From assembly GCA_052103955.1 (NCBI GenBank), contig JBQELO010000017.1:17286-81285 (forward strand): 64,000 nucleotides of DNA, in the 5' to 3' direction. The notes under the pieces are model-generated. The model did no database searches and was not told the DNA's origin. It saw only the letters and a list, made by a program, of their open reading frames with translations. Below are positions 60,344 to 64,000 of this stretch, piece by piece. The position numbers were made by a program, and so were the translations under genes. This stretch comes from Paenalcaligenes sp052103955. GTDB taxonomy: Bacteria > Pseudomonadota > Gammaproteobacteria > Burkholderiales > Burkholderiaceae_B. Position 1 is the first letter of the stretch; the number at the start of each line of letters is the position of its first letter.

Positions 60344-61606
60344 ATGACTACACAGGCTCTTACTCTGGTTGCTCCCGTTTCTGCCAGTGCCCCTACCACC
60401 GCTGCAGCGCAAAACAGCCCTGATGCCGACAATTTTGCATCCGTGCTGGCGTCGCAAAACGAAGGGGTAAACAGCAAAGAAGGGACAACTGACTCAGTAA
60501 TAACCATTCCTAGTCATACACCTCGCGACAAACAAAAGCTGGATCCTTTACTTGATCTAGCAGAGCAAACAGAAGACGGCGCTGACTCGGCACTAAGCAT
60601 GATAGCGACCACCTTGTTTATTGCCGCCGAATCGGCCAGCATTCAGCAAGGTTTACGCCAACCCGTAGCAGGTAATGATGCTGACTCAAGCACATCAGAC
60701 ACCCTGCTTTCGCACGTTAAATCGTCTGACAAACAGCCACAGCGCTCAGGGCTACTGCTAAGCGATGCTGCTCCAACTCTATCCAAGCCAGTATTGGAAA
60801 CCAGCAGCGACAACGCAATACGATTCACCAGCGCTGCACTCCCCCATGACGCGAACGCTACCTTGGCTGACACTAAAGCACCAAACAGCCCGGTACAACC
60901 AACCCTAGCAAGAAATGAGTCTACGGCTACGTTACTTAGCACCGCGCAACTGACAAGCAAAACGGCTCCCCTTGCGGATAACGTAAAAGCCGCATTCGCT
61001 TCTTTGCCTACCGCACACACACCTGTGGCTACACAGGCAGAAAACATCACCATTGCGCAAGATGTTCCCGCTGTCACCACAGCCATATCTAGCGCTACCA
61101 GCAACATCACGACCATGGCTACGTCTGGCTCATCTCCGGTACTACAAGGTAGCTTGAATCAACCGTTAAACTCACCCGCATGGGGCCAAGAATTCAGCAA
61201 AACCATGCTGACTTTCTCGCGCCAAGGCATACAACATGCAGAGCTACGGCTGGACCCTCCAGAGCTTGGACCTTTACGTATTAGCCTGAAACTCAGTGAA
61301 AACATCGCCCACGCCTACATTGTGTCAGCGCATGCCAACGTACGTCAGGCAGTGGAACAAGCCTTACCGCAACTGCAGCAAGCCTTAGCACAATCCGGCC
61401 TTTCACTGGGCCACACCGACGTAAGCGACCAGCCCTCAGACCAGGCATTTTTATTCCAGCAAGGCTCGGAAGGTTCCGCTTCTGATTCGGCGTCCTCTAA
61501 CCGTTTCGAAGACCTGCTGCATGGACGCTCCTCCTCACCAACCGAGACAGTAGCTCCCCCTGTACGCCGCGCTATCCCTGACGCATTAGTAGACACCTTT
61601 GCTTAA
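60344..61606 (+). CDS. fliK: Flagellar hook-length control protein FliK
   Basis: A 420-residue secreted ruler. The N-terminal two-thirds (about 1-270) are a low-complexity Ala/Ser/Thr-rich region. The C-terminal domain (about 275-365) is clear: WGQEFSKTMLTFSRQGIQHAELRLDPPELGPLRISLKLSENIAHAYIVSAHANVRQAVEQALPQLQQALAQSGL. It triggers the change of export from hook to filament proteins through FlhB. It closes the fliE-K run; a terminator-like hairpin follows. Confidence 0.95.
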   Translation: MTTQALTLVAPVSASAPTTAAAQNSPDADNFASVLASQNEGVNSKEGTTDSVITIPSHTPRDKQKLDPLLDLAEQTEDGADSALSMIATTLFIAAESASIQQGLRQPVAGNDADSSTSDTLLSHVKSSDKQPQRSGLLLSDAAPTLSKPVLETSSDNAIRFTSAALPHDANATLADTKAPNSPVQPTLARNESTATLLSTAQLTSKTAPLADNVKAAFASLPTAHTPVATQAENITIAQDVPAVTTAISSATSNITTMATSGSSPVLQGSLNQPLNSPAWGQEFSKTMLTFSRQGIQHAELRLDPPELGPLRISLKLSENIAHAYIVSAHANVRQAVEQALPQLQQALAQSGLSLGHTDVSDQPSDQAFLFQQGSEGSASDSASSNRFEDLLHGRSSSPTETVAPPVRRAIPDALVDTFA

Positions 61607-61700
61607 TCAGGCTGAACTGGCTCAAGTTTTTACTTAGCACACCGTAAAGAGTGGATTAAGACGGCAATACCTCCCTTATTCCACTGCATTTGAATTGACT

Positions 61701-61731
61701 GCCTAGGGCACAATGACCTCAGGCTTTTTTT
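61701..61731 (+). terminator. Probable intrinsic terminator between fliK and fliL
   Basis: GCCTAGG pairs with CCTCAGGC (7 bp with one bulged C) around a 9-base loop, followed by seven T residues. It lies 95 bases past fliK and 35 bases before fliL, so fliL-fliM-fliN may depend on readthrough or on a promoter in 61607-61700, which I could not identify. Confidence 0.65.
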
Positions 61732-61765
61732 GCTGCGACACAGAATTTCGCGCGACATTGTTACT

Positions 61766-62362
61766 ATGGCTACTTCTACTACAGTTCGCTCCAAAAACGC
61801 ATCCTCATCGGCAACTACCACGACTGAGCGACCACGTCGTCGCCCAGCACGCTCTGGTTTTTCCCGTTTTCTAAAAAACTTGCTGATCGTCTTGTTGATT
61901 ATTGCAGCTAGCGTAGGCGCGACGCTGTACTACTCATGGCAACAGGGCGGCATTACATTTTTTGCGCCACCTAAAGCTGGTGGTGCTGAGCAAGACGTTG
62001 ACGCCGAAAAAGCTGTTGCAGCACCGGCCGCTCCAGTCGTCTCCGCTAAGCCTATTTTCACATCGCTTGAGCCTTTCACGGTCACGGTAAGTGACGGTCA
62101 ACGCTCGCGTATTCTCTACACCGCGCTAACACTGCGTGTAGAAGATGAGGAAACCCGTTTACTACTGGGTGAGTTCATGCCGGTGGTTCGCGATCGCGTA
62201 CTTAAAATTCTCTCTGCTCAACACCCTTTTCACGTGCAAACACCACAAGGTAGAGAAGAGTTGGTTAATGCGCTCACTCTCGTGCTGAACGCTCCTTATG
62301 AGCCCAGCCAAGTAAAACCTCGTATCGCTAACGTTTTATTCACCGCTTTTGTGGTCCAGTAA
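61766..62362 (+). CDS. fliL: Flagellar basal body-associated protein FliL
   Basis: A 198-residue single-pass membrane protein (helix about residues 36-57, LKNLLIVLLIIAASVGATLYYSW) with a periplasmic stomatin-like domain (FTSLEPFTVTVSDGQRSRILYTALTLRVED). It surrounds the stator units and supports torque. The ATG at 61766 is chosen; a longer frame begins with TTG inside the terminator T-run. Confidence 0.95.
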   Translation: MATSTTVRSKNASSSATTTTERPRRRPARSGFSRFLKNLLIVLLIIAASVGATLYYSWQQGGITFFAPPKAGGAEQDVDAEKAVAAPAAPVVSAKPIFTSLEPFTVTVSDGQRSRILYTALTLRVEDEETRLLLGEFMPVVRDRVLKILSAQHPFHVQTPQGREELVNALTLVLNAPYEPSQVKPRIANVLFTAFVVQ

Positions 62363-63385
62363 ATGTCGTACCAAAGCTTTTTATCGCAAGACGAAGTCGA
62401 TGCCCTGCTGGCGGGTGTCACCGGTGAAGGCACCGACAACCCCAGCAAAGAGCTCCCTGCCAGCGGTGTAAGGCCCTATGACTTGGCTTCGCCCGAGCGG
62501 GTGATCCGACACCGCATGCAAACGCTTGAGCTGATCAATGAGCGTTTTGCTAGGCGTTTACGCAGCACAATGCTCAGCTTTATGCGTCGTAATGCGGACA
62601 TTACGGTAGGTGCCATTAAAGTACAAAAGTACAGCGACTTTGAGCGTAACCTGCCTGTCCCTAGCAACCTGAATATGGTGAATCTCAAGCCATTACGTGG
62701 CATTTCGCTATTCACGTTTGACCCCAGCTTAGTTTTTCTGATTATTGATAGCTTGTTTGGTGGTCATGGTCGCTACAGCACTAGGGTTGAAGGCAGAGAC
62801 TTCACCGTAACCGAACAACGCATTATTCAACGTTTGCTCACGCACACGCTGGAAAATTATTGCGAAGCGTGGGAGAACGTCTACAAGCTGGAATACGAGT
62901 ATGTGCGCTCTGAGATGCACACCAAGTTTGCCAGCATCAGCTCAGGCAATGATCTGGTGGTCGTGACCTCATTCAATATCGAGTTTGGTGCTCAAGGCGG
63001 CAATCTCAATATTTGTTTGCCCTACTCCATGATCGAGCCGGTGCGTGATCTACTGACTCGCCCACTGCAAGACACCAGCAGTAGCGCCATTGATCAACGC
63101 TGGACCCAACAGCTAACACGCCAAGTTCGTAGCGCCGATGTAGAACTGGTTGCCGATTTTCAAAAAATCCAAGCTTCTATTTCCACATTGATGCAGCTAC
63201 AGGTTGGTGATGTATTACCTATTGATATTCCTGAACGCATCTTTGCACACGTTGATGGCGTACCCATCATGGAATGCCAATACGGCACTTCCAATGGGCG
63301 TATGGCACTACGCGTACAAAAAGTTCTGACCTACACAGAGCCTGATTTCCGAAAAGCGAACCAACATGACAGAACCTCAGAATAA
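62363..63385 (+). CDS. fliM: Flagellar motor switch protein FliM
   Basis: A 340-residue C-ring protein. It has the N-terminal CheY-P binding segment (FLSQDEVDALLAGV), the middle FliG-binding domain (ERVIRHRMQTLELINERFARRLR, DPSLVFLIIDSLFGGHGR) and the C-terminal SpoA domain. It starts directly after the fliL stop and overlaps fliN by 20 bases. Confidence 0.97.
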   Translation: MSYQSFLSQDEVDALLAGVTGEGTDNPSKELPASGVRPYDLASPERVIRHRMQTLELINERFARRLRSTMLSFMRRNADITVGAIKVQKYSDFERNLPVPSNLNMVNLKPLRGISLFTFDPSLVFLIIDSLFGGHGRYSTRVEGRDFTVTEQRIIQRLLTHTLENYCEAWENVYKLEYEYVRSEMHTKFASISSGNDLVVVTSFNIEFGAQGGNLNICLPYSMIEPVRDLLTRPLQDTSSSAIDQRWTQQLTRQVRSADVELVADFQKIQASISTLMQLQVGDVLPIDIPERIFAHVDGVPIMECQYGTSNGRMALRVQKVLTYTEPDFRKANQHDRTSE

Positions 63386-63905
63386 CAACCCTACACAGCC
63401 TGTTTCTTCTGACGACAACACCGAGCTAGACTGGGATGCTGCCATGGCTGAACAATTGGCTGGCCAAACTGACGATAAATCCTCATCCACCCAAGCTGCC
63501 GGCTTGGAAAGCATGAATGATGATTGGGCATCGGCATTGGCCGAGCAAACAGCCGCCACCTCTACTGACAGTGCCAGTGTAGCTGCTACACCAAATGCGA
63601 TTTTCCCCGCTCTCAGTGGTGGTGCTGGCAGCAGCCAAAGCGATATAGACATGATCATGGACATTCCTGTTCAGTTGTCTGTAGAGCTAGGCCGTACACG
63701 CCTGACCATCAAAAACATTCTGCAGTTGGGTCAAGGCTCTGTAGTGGAACTGGATGGTTTAGCTGGTGAGCCTATGGATATTTTCGTTAACGGCTACCTG
63801 ATTGCCCAAGGTGAAGTGGTAGTGGTGGATGAAAAATACGGCATTCGTGTGACCGACATCATCACCCCTTCAGACCGTATTCAACGTCTGAACACTCGTC
63901 GCTAA
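63366..63905 (+). CDS. fliN: Flagellar motor switch protein FliN
   Basis: A 179-residue protein. The first 95 residues are acidic and Ala/Ser-rich, longer than the E. coli start, with a repeated LDWDAAMAEQLA / NDDWASALAEQTA pattern. The C-terminal SpoA domain is typical: DIPVQLSVELGRTRLTIKNILQLGQGSVVELDGLAGEPMDIFVNGYLIAQGEVVVVDEKYGIRVTDII. It forms the base of the C-ring. Confidence 0.96.
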   Translation: MTEPQNNNPTQPVSSDDNTELDWDAAMAEQLAGQTDDKSSSTQAAGLESMNDDWASALAEQTAATSTDSASVAATPNAIFPALSGGAGSSQSDIDMIMDIPVQLSVELGRTRLTIKNILQLGQGSVVELDGLAGEPMDIFVNGYLIAQGEVVVVDEKYGIRVTDIITPSDRIQRLNTRR

Positions 63906-63911
63906 ACCGCT

Positions 63912-64000
63912 ATGAACGAAGCCGACCTACTACGAATCAGCGCAAGCCTGATTGCGGTCATTCTACTGATCGTAGTAGGTGGGTGGCTGGCCAAACGCAC
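63912..64000 (+). CDS. fliO: Flagellar biosynthesis protein FliO (N-terminal fragment)
   Basis: The first 29 codons of a gene cut by the right edge. It starts 6 bases after fliN and encodes MNEADLLRIS followed by a hydrophobic helix (LIAVILLIVVGGWLA). Position after fliN and an early membrane helix fit FliO, a scaffold for the FliP export gate. Confidence 0.8.
   Translation, partial: MNEADLLRISASLIAVILLIVVGGWLAKR

Noticed and set aside
61640..61680. Sigma28 promoter before fliL starting at TAAAGAGT
   Set aside because: The -10 region at the required spacing matches only two of eight consensus bases.
1..64000. Mobile elements, CRISPR arrays, prophage or toxin-antitoxin genes
   Set aside because: No transposase, integrase, spaced direct repeats or paired toxin-antitoxin genes were seen; gene content is nearly all core chromosome.

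Overview
The window looks like chromosome of a motile betaproteobacterium of the family Alcaligenaceae (Burkholderiales). The evidence is the gene set and orders familiar from Bordetella and its relatives: trxA-rho, uvrC-nagZ-acpS-orn, ccoNOQP with ccoG and an Fnr-type regulator, a fliD-fliS-fliT cluster followed by a FliK-like and an FlhB-C-like gene, and fliEFGHIJK-LMNO. The moderate GC content would fit a Paenalcaligenes- or Advenella-like genome better than Bordetella, but the genus cannot be fixed by eye. No rRNA, tRNA, IS element, phage gene or CRISPR array was seen; this is mostly core genome.

Layout. 1-1463 (minus): the start of a NUDIX (ADP-ribose pyrophosphatase-like) gene, a small lipoprotein and a lipoprotein with VirB9-like and TcpQ-like parts. 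1563-9537 (minus): parE, parC, a plant-type ferredoxin/flavin reductase, dadA and an orphan solute-binding protein, closed by a strong terminator. 9766-12982 (plus): trxA, rho, gdhA. 13048-16599 (minus): the YhdP-type giant envelope protein. 16700-20202 (plus): glnE and queH. 20221-25007 (minus): an MFS/LysR pair and clpB with a candidate heat-shock promoter. 25341-26066 (plus): fnr. 26165-32507 (minus): the whole cbb3 oxidase locus. 32721-34028 (minus): aceA. 34399-40104 (minus): MFS, pgsA, uvrC, nagZ, acpS, orn. 40152-42294 (plus): M48 protease and rsgA. 42297-43458 (minus): a NUDIX CoA pyrophosphatase and rplS. 43743-44797 (plus): a two-subunit lipoate-protein ligase. 44802-45017 (minus): a small membrane protein under two LexA boxes. 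45149-47735 (minus): 1-Cys peroxiredoxin and etfBA. 47968-49134 (plus): mltB. 49143-49907 (minus): fliA. 50150-64000 (plus): the flagellar cluster, running off the right edge inside fliO.

How the genes fit together. The cbb3 locus encodes the four oxidase subunits, the copper reductase CcoG, CcoS, a very short FixH-like protein and a CcoI-like protein. An oxygen sensor (Fnr) lies at its 3' end and two Fnr-type sites lie within it, as expected for a low-oxygen respiratory module. The CcoI-like protein keeps the membrane core of a copper P-type ATPase but lacks every cytosolic catalytic domain. The flagellar block supplies sigma28, the filament cap and its chaperones, the MS ring, rotor, export ATPase complex, hook-length ruler and C-ring.

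Most worth a second look: (1) the 71-residue membrane protein whose promoter is covered by two perfect CTGT-N8-ACAG LexA boxes, a candidate new SOS effector; (2) the membrane-only CcoI; (3) helically phased TTTCA-N5-TGAAA sites upstream of aceA; (4) the bipartite lipoate ligase behind a 24-base palindrome; (5) a possible RNA switch that hides the mltB start; (6) an isolated VirB9/TcpQ-like plus VirB7-like lipoprotein pair.
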